A DNA stretch of 64,000 nucleotides from positions 1 to 64,000 of the forward strand of contig WJLZ01000084.1 in the NCBI GenBank assembly GCA_014728215.1. The letters run 5' to 3'. The notes under the pieces are model-generated. The model made no database searches, was not told the DNA's origin, and saw nothing but the letters and a program-made list of their open reading frames with translations. Position numbers and translations under genes: made by a program. Positions 18,292 through 27,527 of this stretch are shown piece after piece (position 1 is the stretch's first letter; each line of letters opens with the position of its first letter). This stretch comes from Chitinivibrionales bacterium (GTDB lineage: Bacteria > Fibrobacterota > Chitinivibrionia > Chitinivibrionales > WJKA01).

Positions 18292-18900
18292 ATGGCGGAC
18301 ACCCCTAAATTAGTATTCTTTAAAGGCATCTGGAGAGAAAACCCGATCTATCGGCAGGTGTTGGGCATTTGCTCTGCCCTGGCGGTGACTAATCTGCTGG
18401 CCAATACGCTTTTCATGTGCGGCGGAGTGATATTTACACTCGCATTATCGAGCTTTACCATATCGCTGCTGCGTAATCTCATACCGAAACGTATTCGTAT
18501 GATTGTGCAGGTACTTATTATCGCATCCTATGTAATGATGGTTGACATAACAATTCGCGCCGTTGCGCCGGATATCCATCGTTTTATCGGCCCCTATGTC
18601 GGACTTATCATTACCAATTGTATAATTATGGGACGAGCCGAGGCCTTTGCAAGTCAGAATAAGCCCTTTTTATCATTTTTTGATGGGATCGCTTCCGGAC
18701 TGGGATACTCGTTTGTATTGATCGCAATTGCTCTGGTCAGAGAACCGCTGGGATTCGGAACGCTCCTGGGAATGGAACTTCCGGCAAAAACCCTTTGGTG
18801 GCACCAGTGGACAATCATGGTCATGCCGCCAGGAGCTTTTTTCATGCTGGCGATTATCACCTGGCTGGCACGGTATCTTTCGATGGAAAAATCTGATTGA
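18292..18900 (+). CDS. nqrD: Na+-translocating NADH:quinone reductase subunit D
   Basis: 202 residues, six membrane helices. It has the NqrD/RnfE pattern: ENPIYRQVLGICSALAVT near the N-terminus and the conserved NCIIMGRAEAFA segment followed by SFFDGIASGLGYSF. NqrD and NqrE form a pseudo-symmetric pair that binds an intramembrane iron or 2Fe-2S centre; the Cys residues in these two helices (GICSALA, TNCIIMG) are present. No strong ribosome-binding site is seen; the gene starts 31 bases after nqrC. Confidence 0.93.
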   Translation: MADTPKLVFFKGIWRENPIYRQVLGICSALAVTNLLANTLFMCGGVIFTLALSSFTISLLRNLIPKRIRMIVQVLIIASYVMMVDITIRAVAPDIHRFIGPYVGLIITNCIIMGRAEAFASQNKPFLSFFDGIASGLGYSFVLIAIALVREPLGFGTLLGMELPAKTLWWHQWTIMVMPPGAFFMLAIITWLARYLSMEKSD

Positions 18901-18927
18901 TCAATTTAATATAAAGGATTTCTTTCG

Positions 18928-19533
18928 ATGGAACATATAAGCAGTAACATATTTCTTTCCATGCTCCTGATATTCACTTCAGCAGCCTTTACCGACAACA
19001 TCCTTCTGGCCAGATTCCTTGGAATGTGCTCCTGCCTGGGCGTATCGAAAAAAGTCGACACCAGTATCGGCCTGGGATTTGCAGTGATATTTGTGACAGC
19101 CAGTACTGCGGCGATCAATTATCTGGTCTATGCATACGTGCTTTTGCCGCTCGGTCTGGGCTATTTGCGATTGATCACCTTTATCGTGATTATTGCTGCC
19201 TTTGTTCAGTTTGTCGAGATGGTAATCGAACGTGTTTCCGAGCGGCTCTATAATGCACTCGGTATCTTTTTGCCGCTGATAACGGTCAATTGTGCAATTT
19301 TAGGAATTTCTCTTTTCATGTTGAATAAACCCTACGGATTTCTCCAGACCTTTGCATTCGGTGCAGGTGGCGGATTCGGGTGGTTTCTGGCAATTACGCT
19401 CATCGGCGGTATTCGTGAAAAGATAAATGAGAGCGCACTCCCCAAAGGCCTTGAAGGCCCGGGGATAACGCTCATTATTATAGGAATAATGTCGCTGGCC
19501 TTTGTGGGTTTTTCGGGAATGATAAAAATATAG
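18928..19533 (+). CDS. nqrE: Na+-translocating NADH:quinone reductase subunit E
   Basis: 201 residues, six membrane helices, paralogous to NqrD with opposite topology. Diagnostic segments are ARFLGMCSCLGVSKKVDT and TVNCAILGISLFM, which hold the cysteines of the intramembrane metal centre. The final GFSGM stretch is typical of the family. AAAGGA lies 11 bases before the ATG. nqrF begins seven bases after the stop. Confidence 0.93.
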   Translation: MEHISSNIFLSMLLIFTSAAFTDNILLARFLGMCSCLGVSKKVDTSIGLGFAVIFVTASTAAINYLVYAYVLLPLGLGYLRLITFIVIIAAFVQFVEMVIERVSERLYNALGIFLPLITVNCAILGISLFMLNKPYGFLQTFAFGAGGGFGWFLAITLIGGIREKINESALPKGLEGPGITLIIIGIMSLAFVGFSGMIKI

Positions 19534-19540
19534 AACTACG

Positions 19541-20644
19541 ATGCTGATATCAATTCTTATTTCGATTGCCTTTCTGTCCGGAATGGGCTTGATTCTTGCC
19601 GGTTTATTGATAATGGCCGAAAAGAAGATACTCAATTACGGCCCCTGCACAATATCAATCAACGACGGCGATAAGGAACTGACAGTCCAGGGAGGATCAT
19701 CGCTGCTGTCCCTGCTTGCGGAGAACAACATATTCATCCCTTCGGCATGCGGCGGCCGCGGAAGCTGCGCTTATTGTAAAGTTGCCGTCGAGGAAGGCGG
19801 GGGAGTTATCGGCCCTGTCGAAAAGCCCTATCTTGGCCCTGAAGAACGAAAAAACAATATCCGGCTGTCATGTCAGGTTAAAGTTAAAAATGATCTGAAA
19901 ATCAAAATTCCCAAAGAGCTTTTTTCCGTTAAAAAATTTACCGGGACACTGTTACATAAAAAGCCGCTCACCGACGATATTGTTGAGTTGCGAATCCAGC
20001 TTATCGAACCGCAGGAGATCGATTTCACCGCAGGCCAGTATATTCAGCTGGAATCCAGAGAATACAAAGGAAACGATTCGGTCATGCGCGCCTATTCGAT
20101 ATCATCACCACCCTCCGATAAAAATCACATCGAACTGGATATCCGCCTTGTGCCGGGCGGTATCTGTACCACCTGGGTATTCGAGCACCTCCAGGAGGGA
20201 GACAAAGTCAGTTTCAGCGGCCCCTACGGTGAGTTCAGGCTGTCGAATGCCGAGGGACCCATCATCTGTATTGCCGGAGGAAGCGGCATGGCGCCCATAT
20301 GGAGCATAATCAGAGACATGATGGAAAAGGGTATCACCCGGCCTACTCACTACTTTTTCGGCGCCCTTACTCAAAATGATCTCTTCTATTACAAAGATTT
20401 AAAGAAAATCGATGATGATAATCCCTGGTTTACCTATACACCGTCCTTGTCGCGGGAACCGGAAGGCTCCGACTGGAACGGTGAACGGGGACTTATCACC
20501 GATACCGTTGCTCGTCATTACCCCGACACATCAAAACACGAAGCGTATCTTTGCGGATCTCCCGGTATGATCGACGCCTGTGTGAAAACTTTGACAAAGG
20601 GCGGCATGCCGGAAGAAAATATCTATTATGATAAGTTTGCATAA
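19541..20644 (+). CDS. nqrF: Na+-translocating NADH:quinone reductase subunit F
   Basis: 367 residues. One N-terminal membrane helix is followed by a 2Fe-2S ferredoxin domain with ligands C70, C76, C79 and C111, the same numbers as in the Vibrio protein as I remember it. Then come an FAD domain (MRAYSISSPPSDK) and an NADH domain (AGGSGMAPIWS, LCGSPGMID). It is the NADH dehydrogenase entry point of NQR. Its presence separates this operon from RNF. It lies directly downstream of nqrE and is followed 15 bases later by an unknown gene. Confidence 0.95.
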   Translation: MLISILISIAFLSGMGLILAGLLIMAEKKILNYGPCTISINDGDKELTVQGGSSLLSLLAENNIFIPSACGGRGSCAYCKVAVEEGGGVIGPVEKPYLGPEERKNNIRLSCQVKVKNDLKIKIPKELFSVKKFTGTLLHKKPLTDDIVELRIQLIEPQEIDFTAGQYIQLESREYKGNDSVMRAYSISSPPSDKNHIELDIRLVPGGICTTWVFEHLQEGDKVSFSGPYGEFRLSNAEGPIICIAGGSGMAPIWSIIRDMMEKGITRPTHYFFGALTQNDLFYYKDLKKIDDDNPWFTYTPSLSREPEGSDWNGERGLITDTVARHYPDTSKHEAYLCGSPGMIDACVKTLTKGGMPEENIYYDKFA

Positions 20645-20659
20645 AAGGATGGTGTATTT

Positions 20660-21118
20660 ATGAAACAATCTCCGTCAAACGGCGAACTTCACGAAAGATT
20701 AGGCCCCTCCCCGTTCTCTTCAGGAGGATTTCTTGGTCATGACACACGGCCGGTCGATGAAATTATCAATGATGATGCCCGTGTGCTGGAGTCGCTTGAT
20801 ATTACACAGGAACAGCTGGCCGATGCGCTCACCGGTGCCTTCGAAAAAACACGCGAAGGCCTTGGTGCTGAAGTCGAACTTTTCCCGAATGTAGTTGGCA
20901 AATTTTATGAATCCATGGGAAGAATTCCCTCACCTTTTCGTGGTGAAGGCGTTTTTGAAAAAGGTGAAGCTGTTGTTACCGACACGACCACCAATGAAAA
21001 AATCATAATTTCACGCCTCTCAATTAATCTCATCAGAAAACACTGCTTTTTTCAGGGAAAAGGATCACGCTTTCGTATTGAACCGAAAAAAGCAGTTTCA
21101 ATTCTTCGACTGAAATAG
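20660..21118 (+). CDS. Unknown protein encoded after nqrF
   Basis: 152 residues, soluble, no signal peptide or membrane segment. I do not recognise a family. The N-terminal third is Gly/Pro/Ser-rich (SPFSSGGFLGHDTRP), the middle is acidic and helical (about 40-80), and the C-terminal part is basic beta. AAAAGGA precedes the ATG and the gap to nqrF is only 15 bases, so it is probably the last gene of the nqr operon. It is not NqrM, which is a short four-cysteine membrane protein, nor ApbE. An assembly or regulatory role for NQR is possible on position alone. Confidence 0.75.
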   Translation: MKQSPSNGELHERLGPSPFSSGGFLGHDTRPVDEIINDDARVLESLDITQEQLADALTGAFEKTREGLGAEVELFPNVVGKFYESMGRIPSPFRGEGVFEKGEAVVTDTTTNEKIIISRLSINLIRKHCFFQGKGSRFRIEPKKAVSILRLK

Positions 21119-21392
21119 CTATTGAACAAAGAAGTGTTTTGTGATATTCTCAATATTAAACATCAATTCTTCATCTCCATTCTCTTATCCCAAACAGGCA
21201 TTAAAAAGGAACTTGAATCCCCATTTTGTAACCCATCAGGTGCAATCTTCGAATACCGGCCGGCACAAATATTTGACATTCGAGGACAAGTGTTTACCAG
21301 CATAAAACAGAGAAGCATTCCCGGAGACGGCTCCTATTTAATGGTCATCAAATCCTCTAATTCGGAACCGATGATTCGGGTAACGGATTAAT
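21119..21392 (+). other. Intergenic stretch without a convincing gene
   Basis: An open frame with TTG start fills 21122-21391 but has no ribosome-binding site, an atypical composition and no recognisable domain. The stretch could be remains of a decayed gene, since the next gene is itself truncated. I see no hairpin terminator here. Confidence 0.4.
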
Positions 21393-21884
21393 ATGAAAAT
21401 TCATCCCATACATATCCTCGGATCCAATGCCTATATCATTGAAACTGAAAATGAGCTCTATCTCATCGATGCCGGGTATCCGGGGTTTGAGAAAAGGATA
21501 CTGAAAAAAGTCCATTCCCTCGAAAAAAAACTGCGACTGATCATTCTGACCCATGCTCATTTCGACCACTATAAAAGCGCCGCAGCGATGCGGAAAGCAA
21601 CAGGAGCGCTTATCGGAATCCATTCATTGGATGCCGATTATTTGTGCCAGGGTACGACGCCCCTGGACTCAGTCAGTATTCTCGGGCTTTTTGGGAAACT
21701 AATATTACCGCTTGCAGAAAAGATCACCAAGCCGCCACCTACTCCTCCCGATATACTCTTTGAAGATAACGATTCACTCGATAAATACGGACTTGACGCA
21801 AAGATCATTCATACTCCGGGACATACAAGTAAAATTATTCGAAGACAAAAGGTAGAAAAAATTCCCCTTACCATCAATGAATAG
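21393..21884 (+). pseudogene. Truncated metallo-beta-lactamase-fold hydrolase
   Basis: 163 residues covering the first two thirds of a metallo-beta-lactamase-fold protein. The metal motif THAHFDH (HxHxDH) and the second ligand region HTPGHTS are intact. After PGHT, relatives continue with GS(I/L) and a strand leading to a GD ligand and a final His; here the frame instead runs through a basic tail and stops. The third and fourth metal-ligand regions are therefore missing, and I found no continuation in the other frames of the 127 bases that follow. It is probably a decaying gene, though a shortened protein may still be made. The ribosome-binding site is weak. Confidence 0.65.
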
Positions 21885-22011
21885 TTCGTTTTACTTCCAT
21901 CTATCCATTTTAGCTATGTTCCTCGAACCGCTTCCGGATATAAGCAAAAAAAATGGCCAAAGCATAAGCCCCGGCCCTCTTGAATGAGAAAATTTTGTTA
22001 TTGCCTGTATA

Positions 22012-22899
22012 CTACATTTTTGCAGGAATCCAGCTTTTAACAACATCCTCATTAGCAGTCATCCATTCCCGGGCAACCGCTTCGATATCTTCTTCAGAAT
22101 TCTCAATCTTGAGCATCAGGTCAGCAAGCTTTTCATCGCTGAGTTTCATATTTTTGAGGAATGCAGCAAGCTCGGGTTTGTCTTCGGCGATTTTCTTTCG
22201 ACCAAAAATATGAATACTTCCCTCTTTCCACATGACCTTATTTTCATCCTGTTTCAGGAATTTCAAATCCCACCGTCCGAATTTCCAATGAGGGCGCCAT
22301 CCGGTTACAACGACCCATTCTTGATTATCGACAGCCTTTTTGAGTGCCGCGGTCATTGCAGGTCCACTGGATGATACAAGTTTCAGATCAAGATCATATT
22401 CTTCAATGACCTTTTCGGTGGTTTTCATGATACCGGCGCCGGCATCGATACCGATTATCTGATTATCGAATTCCTCTTTATGTTCGTTAAGCTGAGAAAT
22501 GCTGTCGATTGTTACATACGAAGGAACGACCAGTCCGCTCTGAGTGCCTTCATAGACAACGCCCAGATCGACTACATCTTCCTTATATTTCTCAACATAA
22601 TCCTTATGAAGAACCGGGAGCCAGGTTTCCATAAATGCATCCTTATCTCCCTGGGCGATGGAGGTATATGCCGGGCCGACATCAGCGGCAGTAATGTTAA
22701 CGGTATACCCCATTTTGTCTTCAAGAACTACCTTTGCAAGATGGGTATAGGCAACGCCTTCGGCCCAGTTTACATACACCAGTTCGGCTTTCTTGCTTTC
22801 CTGCTTTTGTGCGCCGCTGCACCCGGGTATGGTTGCACAGAGAAGTGCGGCAATACCAGCAACTGCTGCGAATCCTGCTATGTGACTGAATGGTTTCAT
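22012..22899 (-). CDS. Glycine betaine/proline ABC transporter, substrate-binding lipoprotein
   Basis: 295 residues. A lipoprotein signal peptide ends in TIPGC (Cys at about 27). The mature part is the OpuAC/ProX type II binding fold, with NWAEGVAYTHLA near the start and Trp-rich segments (METWLPVLH, GWRPHWKFGRWD) that supply the aromatic box for quaternary amines. It captures glycine betaine or a related osmolyte outside the inner membrane. AAAGGATG precedes the ATG. It is the last gene of the proV-proW-substrate-protein set, 35 bases after proW. Confidence 0.92.
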   Translation of the reverse strand: MKPFSHIAGFAAVAGIAALLCATIPGCSGAQKQESKKAELVYVNWAEGVAYTHLAKVVLEDKMGYTVNITAADVGPAYTSIAQGDKDAFMETWLPVLHKDYVEKYKEDVVDLGVVYEGTQSGLVVPSYVTIDSISQLNEHKEEFDNQIIGIDAGAGIMKTTEKVIEEYDLDLKLVSSSGPAMTAALKKAVDNQEWVVVTGWRPHWKFGRWDLKFLKQDENKVMWKEGSIHIFGRKKIAEDKPELAAFLKNMKLSDEKLADLMLKIENSEEDIEAVAREWMTANEDVVKSWIPAKM

Positions 22900-22934
22900 A
22901 GAAACATCCTTTCGGAAAAGAGTTAAAAGTTTTG

Positions 22935-23771
22935 TTATTTCTTACTGTTTTTTTTCATTGCACCCAATGCCTGCGTTACCCGGTCGAGGTAAATCGCAAG
23001 AATCACAATTGAGATGCCACTTTCGAATCCCAGCCCGATATTCAACTGGGTAATGCCCTTGAGTACTTCATTCCCGAGCCCTCCAGCGCCAATCATCCCG
23101 GCGATAACCACCATCGACAATGCCAGCATTATCGTCTGATTAACTCCGGCCATGATCGTCGGCATTGCGACCGGAAGTTCTGCCTTGAGCAGCGTCTGCT
23201 GGGTTGTCGAACCAAAGGCCTGTGCCGCTTCCTTTATTTCCTCAGATACCTGCCGTATACCAAGATTGGTAAACCGCACAACTGGAGGTAATGCAAAGAT
23301 TAGCGTGGCAATTACTCCCGGCACCTCTCCCAATTGGAAAAAGAGCACCGCGGGTATGAGATAAACAAAGGCCGGCAGGGTTTGCATAAAATCAAGAATG
23401 GGCCTGACAATCTTTTCTACAGCATTACTCTGAGAAGCCCATACACCAACAGGAAAACCGATAATAAGGGCAATGGCTACCGAGGTAATAACCAGAGCGA
23501 GAGTCTCCATGGTCACTTCCCAGAACCCCATGAGCGATATGAGTGCGAAACCAATAAGAGAAAAAATCGCCACGTTTTTGCCTGCAATCCACCAGGCAAG
23601 AGCAACCAAAATGGCAATCATTACCGGTGGATATACCAAAATCAGAGCGTTCTTGAATACGAACAGCACGCCGCTTATCGCTGCACCGATAATATCAAAA
23701 AAGGGATCGAAATTATTGGTCATCCAATTAATAATGTTTTCAAACGTCTTTCCTATTGGTAATTCAACCAT
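22935..23771 (-). CDS. proW: Glycine betaine/proline ABC transporter, permease
   Basis: 278 residues, about seven membrane helices, OpuAB/ProW family. The EAA-type cytoplasmic loop that contacts the ATPase is seen as EIKEAAQAFGSTTQQTLLKAELPVAMPTI in the last third. The ATG overlaps the end of proV by eight bases, so translation is likely coupled. It forms the channel of the osmolyte importer with ProV and the downstream binding protein. Confidence 0.93.
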   Translation of the reverse strand: MVELPIGKTFENIINWMTNNFDPFFDIIGAAISGVLFVFKNALILVYPPVMIAILVALAWWIAGKNVAIFSLIGFALISLMGFWEVTMETLALVITSVAIALIIGFPVGVWASQSNAVEKIVRPILDFMQTLPAFVYLIPAVLFFQLGEVPGVIATLIFALPPVVRFTNLGIRQVSEEIKEAAQAFGSTTQQTLLKAELPVAMPTIMAGVNQTIMLALSMVVIAGMIGAGGLGNEVLKGITQLNIGLGFESGISIVILAIYLDRVTQALGAMKKNSKK

Positions 23772-25038
23772 TGGCGTTTTCCTCCTTTTGGGCGGCAGGG
23801 GATGCGTTTACCTGTACCACGGGATTTTCTTTGAGAAGCATTGGTTTGTTTTCGGCGCCGCTTTCCCGCTTGACCTCGGCCATAATTGCGCTTCTACTGA
23901 CAATACCGACAAGATGATTATCTTCATTCAGAACAGCTATCGGATATTTAGTCATCAACGCTGTGCCGATCAGATCCGAAATCAATGTTTCGGTCCTGGC
24001 AACAAATACATCTTCATTAATGCACGATTGCAGATTCTTTTCCCCGTCTTCAACGCATTTGATCGCATTGTCGATAGTGACAAGTCCCTTGAGGCGTCTT
24101 TCCCCGTCGGTAACATAGATGGTCGATACATCATATTTTTCCATTCGACGGATAGCGACCTGAGGACCTTCACGGGGAATGGTAATAGTAGGTGCACTGC
24201 GCATAATCTTATTTGCCGTGATTACCTTTGTTCGATCGATATTCTGCACAAAGGCACTCACATATTCATCGGCGGGATTACTCAAAATGTCTTCAGGCGT
24301 ACCGATCTGAACAATAGCACCATCCCGCATAATAGCGATTCGGTCGCCAAGTTTGAGCGCCTCGTCAAGATCATGGGTAATGAAAACGATTGTTTTATGC
24401 ATACGGGCCTGCAGCTCGAGCAACTCATCCTGCATTTGCGCACGAATGAGCGGGTCAAGTGCGCTGAAAGCCTCATCCATGAGAAGAATCTCGGCATCAT
24501 TGGCAAGGGCCCGTGCCAGTCCTACCCGCTGTTTCATACCACCACTCAACTCACCGGGCATGCTGTTTTCGTAACCATCAAGACCAACGAGTTTCAAGGC
24601 TTCCCTGGCCCGTCTCCGCCGTTCTTCACGACCGATACCACTTATCTCCAGGCCGTATTCGGTGTTGCCGATGACCGTGCGATGAGGCAACAGGGCAAAA
24701 TGCTGAAAAACCATCGACACTTTGGATCGTCGCAGGTGTAAAAGTTTTTCATGAGACATTTTGGTAATATCATCCCCATGAATAACAACCTGTCCCCGGG
24801 TTGCATCGATAATCCGATTCAGGCACCGCAACACGGTCGATTTTCCGCTTCCGGACAACCCCATAATAACAAAGACCTCACCTTTCTCTATTGCAAATGA
24901 GGCGTCGTTAATACCGATGGCACAGCCGGTTTTGGCATGAATCTGCTGTTTGTCCAGCCCCTTTTTCAAAAGCCCGAAAACCCGTCCTGCATTGGGACCG
25001 AAAATCTTAAAAAGATTTTTAACTTCAAGTACACTCAT
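23764..25038 (-). CDS. proV: Glycine betaine/proline ABC transporter, ATP-binding protein with CBS domains
   Basis: 424 residues. The ABC domain has Walker A GLSGSGKST, signature LSGGMKQRVGLARA, Walker B ILLMDEAFSALD and the switch His in VFITHDLDEA. The C-terminal third (about 285-400) holds a tandem CBS pair, which in OpuA-type transporters senses ionic strength or cyclic-di-AMP and gates transport. AAAGGA precedes the ATG. It is the first of three transporter genes; a porin gene lies 147 bases upstream on the same strand. Confidence 0.95.
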   Translation of the reverse strand: MSVLEVKNLFKIFGPNAGRVFGLLKKGLDKQQIHAKTGCAIGINDASFAIEKGEVFVIMGLSGSGKSTVLRCLNRIIDATRGQVVIHGDDITKMSHEKLLHLRRSKVSMVFQHFALLPHRTVIGNTEYGLEISGIGREERRRRAREALKLVGLDGYENSMPGELSGGMKQRVGLARALANDAEILLMDEAFSALDPLIRAQMQDELLELQARMHKTIVFITHDLDEALKLGDRIAIMRDGAIVQIGTPEDILSNPADEYVSAFVQNIDRTKVITANKIMRSAPTITIPREGPQVAIRRMEKYDVSTIYVTDGERRLKGLVTIDNAIKCVEDGEKNLQSCINEDVFVARTETLISDLIGTALMTKYPIAVLNEDNHLVGIVSRSAIMAEVKRESGAENKPMLLKENPVVQVNASPAAQKEENANG

Positions 25039-25185
25039 AGTTTTTTCCTTTAAAGGTCCTATGTTATATATGAAAGATAAGGGTGTATGAGATCACATCC
25101 ACCTGCATCATATCACGGTACAATTGCTCGGATAGTGAATGGTGTGATCAACCGATACACCGTCATCCTCATTGAATCAGGAGGC

Positions 25186-26406
25186 TTAGAAATAATACCC
25201 GAGGTTAACATTGAAACGATGGTTCCAGGAGGCATCTTTAAGCCCCTTACCAAGACCGGTTCCGAAACTGTTTGTCAACCAAGGATGATTCACCCCGCTG
25301 GCAAGATCAATATAAGTATAGATCGGCCCTGCGGCGACCAGGGCACCAACCGTATTCTGCATGGTCGGTTCAAGGGGTTCTTTTTCATTGGTGATCGTAT
25401 CGTAGATGCCTTCTTCCATTTTGTGTGTATAAGTGAAATCATCGTAGACGGTAACGGAATTAAAAGGTCCCTTTTCGATATTGAACGTGTATCCTGCTCC
25501 GCCGGTCACCATCAAGGCCTGGGCAGCTACAGGATAGGTTCCAGAACCATAGGCGCCCATCTGGACAACATTCGTTTCGGTGCTGTCATCGTTATCAATC
25601 ATATGATTAAAATAGACAGCATGAGCTTTGAGATTCAGGTTATGGATGTTTGCATCGATATGGAGAGCGCCGGCCAGATGAGTACCGTTTTCATCCAGAA
25701 CAGAATTGTACAGCATTCCAAACTGTCCCGAAAGACCGACTTCGGCATTCACCGGCTCCCCGGCGCCAACGGTATAAGCGGCACGGATATTGGCCTGGTT
25801 GCGTTCACGAATTGATGCGCCTTTGGCTGCATCGGGAATGATATCATAGGAATACCGTCCTGATCCACCAACTCCGTAGGACGGCCCCTCAGGAGCAGGT
25901 CCAGCCGGTTCGGGCATATAAAAATAGGCAAAATCAAGGTCGAGCTTTTCGGTATTGTATGAGAGTTTTAATCCCATATCATAATCGTCTTCAAGGCCGG
26001 CGTAGTAGGCCGTGGAAAACCACCAGCTGTGTGATGCGTAGGTCAAATCTCCAAAGGGAACCTGTGTTACACCGAGTTGAAGACCGACCTGTTCGTTAAA
26101 ATCATAACCGATCCATCCGTGATGGATGAAATGAGTAGCAAAAGTCGGATAGAAACGATACTCAAAATTAAGTTTCATGCCGCCTTTCTGCCCACTCACA
26201 TTAAGACGCCAGGTATCCCAGGTTGCCTGTATATCATTACTGGTAATCTCATCATCTTCAAACATTTTCACAAAAATGTTATATCGAACAGCCCCGCCAA
26301 CAGAAAACCCTTCTTCTTCCGCCGCCGAAACACTTGACGATACTATTAAGAGCAAGAATATAATTGACCAAAAACCTGAAACAATATGGGCCTTCATAAA
26401 AACCAT
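25186..26406 (-). CDS. Outer-membrane porin-like protein next to betaine transporter genes
   Basis: 406 residues with a signal peptide (cleavage about after SVSA). The rest is alternating beta strands typical of a 16- to 18-strand barrel: short Gly/aromatic strands, a strand of the form GWIGYDFNEQVGLQLGVTQVP, and a C-terminal Phe in NLGYYF, the usual BAM recognition end. It resembles carbohydrate or phosphate-selective porins. GAGGAG lies five bases before the ATG, which favours 26406 over Met4. It is upstream of proV on the same strand, so it may admit betaine or another solute for the ABC importer; specificity is not visible. Confidence 0.8.
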   Translation of the reverse strand: MVFMKAHIVSGFWSIIFLLLIVSSSVSAAEEEGFSVGGAVRYNIFVKMFEDDEITSNDIQATWDTWRLNVSGQKGGMKLNFEYRFYPTFATHFIHHGWIGYDFNEQVGLQLGVTQVPFGDLTYASHSWWFSTAYYAGLEDDYDMGLKLSYNTEKLDLDFAYFYMPEPAGPAPEGPSYGVGGSGRYSYDIIPDAAKGASIRERNQANIRAAYTVGAGEPVNAEVGLSGQFGMLYNSVLDENGTHLAGALHIDANIHNLNLKAHAVYFNHMIDNDDSTETNVVQMGAYGSGTYPVAAQALMVTGGAGYTFNIEKGPFNSVTVYDDFTYTHKMEEGIYDTITNEKEPLEPTMQNTVGALVAAGPIYTYIDLASGVNHPWLTNSFGTGLGKGLKDASWNHRFNVNLGYYF

Positions 26407-26914
26407 AAAATCTCCTCTTTCCGGAAAAATGGTGAAAAAAAATATGTCTCATTTCGATATGCACAACAAAAGTGCCTCGAAATAAAACTAAACCTGATTA
26501 TAGTAACGGATTATTAGAATAATGAAGAATTGAACTTGTTGCGGCTTAATTCAAATCATGCCAGCCGATTTCCGGCCATAAATAAAGCAAATTCCTCTGT
26601 TACCTATCCAACTTAAAGCTGAAAAAGATTGTGTATTTTCAGCACAAAATAAATTCATATAGTTGAATGCATTTCTGACGATCATACTCTACGCTCCTTT
26701 CTCGATCTTGCTGCTCAGTCAGAAATCGACTTTTGTTTTTAGGGTAGTATATGAATGTTCAAGTAATAGACAAAATAATGTCCCTATAAGAGTATTTTCA
26801 AAAAATATGGGATTTTGATGCACAAGGGAGAGTAATGTGGTAATAAGAGTGGTATTTCGGCAGTTATGTTTCTAATTGTTGCAGACGAGCAGGCAGGTAA
26901 GATCAAAAAAGCTG
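26407..26914. other. 508-base AT-rich intergenic region
   Basis: No supported gene. It should hold the promoter of the porin-betaine operon. An 8-base inverted repeat (26618-26625 with 26636-26643, ten-base loop) is present but lacks a good T run, so I do not call it a terminator. No operator was recognised. Confidence 0.5.
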
Positions 26915-27376
26915 TTAATGACGGGATGTTGTTCGATTATTTTTGAGTGCTTCCATTTCTGAGGTTAGTACATTGCTCAAATAGCGGATTTTGTAGGTTT
27001 TGGCTTCAATAAAAGCATTGAATTCTTTAGGATTTGACAGGGCTTCATTGGTTTCATCACTTAAAAGTTTCTTTATCCGTTCTGCTTCCATGATAAATTC
27101 ACTTAAAATAGATTCAATCTGCTGCGGCAGAGTAAGATTGTGAATATCCTGTACCCGTTTCATCGCTTCGATACATTGAACGGTTATTACAGCACCTTCA
27201 GACCGAGAAGAAGTGCCCTTCCCGATATCTTCAAGACAGGAGATAAAAAAATTTATAACATTCTGCGAACGAATCAGTGCATTAAGGTCTGGTGTGGGAA
27301 CAACAATCGCATCGACAACAAAGCTTTTGCGATTCCTTGTTTCATAAGAACTGCGCTTGTCGGTATTCTTAAGCAT
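26915..27376 (-). CDS. Unknown small helical protein
   Basis: 153 residues, predicted cytoplasmic and mostly alpha-helical with probable coiled-coil character (QIESILSEFIMEAERIKKLL; EMEALKNN). No signal peptide, no cysteine cluster and no known motif. The ATG lacks a clear ribosome-binding site, and the gene stands alone between intergenic regions of 508 and 151 bases. Being AT-rich and isolated, it could be recently acquired or may not be a gene; the even amphipathic pattern favours a real protein. Confidence 0.5.
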   Translation of the reverse strand: MLKNTDKRSSYETRNRKSFVVDAIVVPTPDLNALIRSQNVINFFISCLEDIGKGTSSRSEGAVITVQCIEAMKRVQDIHNLTLPQQIESILSEFIMEAERIKKLLSDETNEALSNPKEFNAFIEAKTYKIRYLSNVLTSEMEALKNNRTTSRH

Positions 27377-27527
27377 TATCGGGGCCGAGTTGTGATAAGT
27401 TTATATATATGGTACTATAATAACAATATAACTAAAAAATTACATTTATACAAGGAATCAACACAACATCCGAATACCTCCAATCGGAATCGACCAGAAA
27501 GGTCAAATTATTGCTGTACACTGATGT

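Noticed and set aside
16564-20644. RNF complex
   Set aside because: The membrane subunits resemble RnfD/G/E/A, but the last gene is a true NqrF with C70/C76/C79/C111 and flavin/NADH domains, and there is no RnfB or RnfC.
21122-21391. An 89-codon frame between the post-nqrF gene and the truncated hydrolase
   Set aside because: TTG start, no ribosome-binding site and no recognisable fold; kept only as an unassigned stretch.
23473-24741. A 422-codon + strand open frame
   Set aside because: It lies opposite proW and proV, which have full ABC transporter motifs and ribosome-binding sites; the + frame has none and no recognisable domain.
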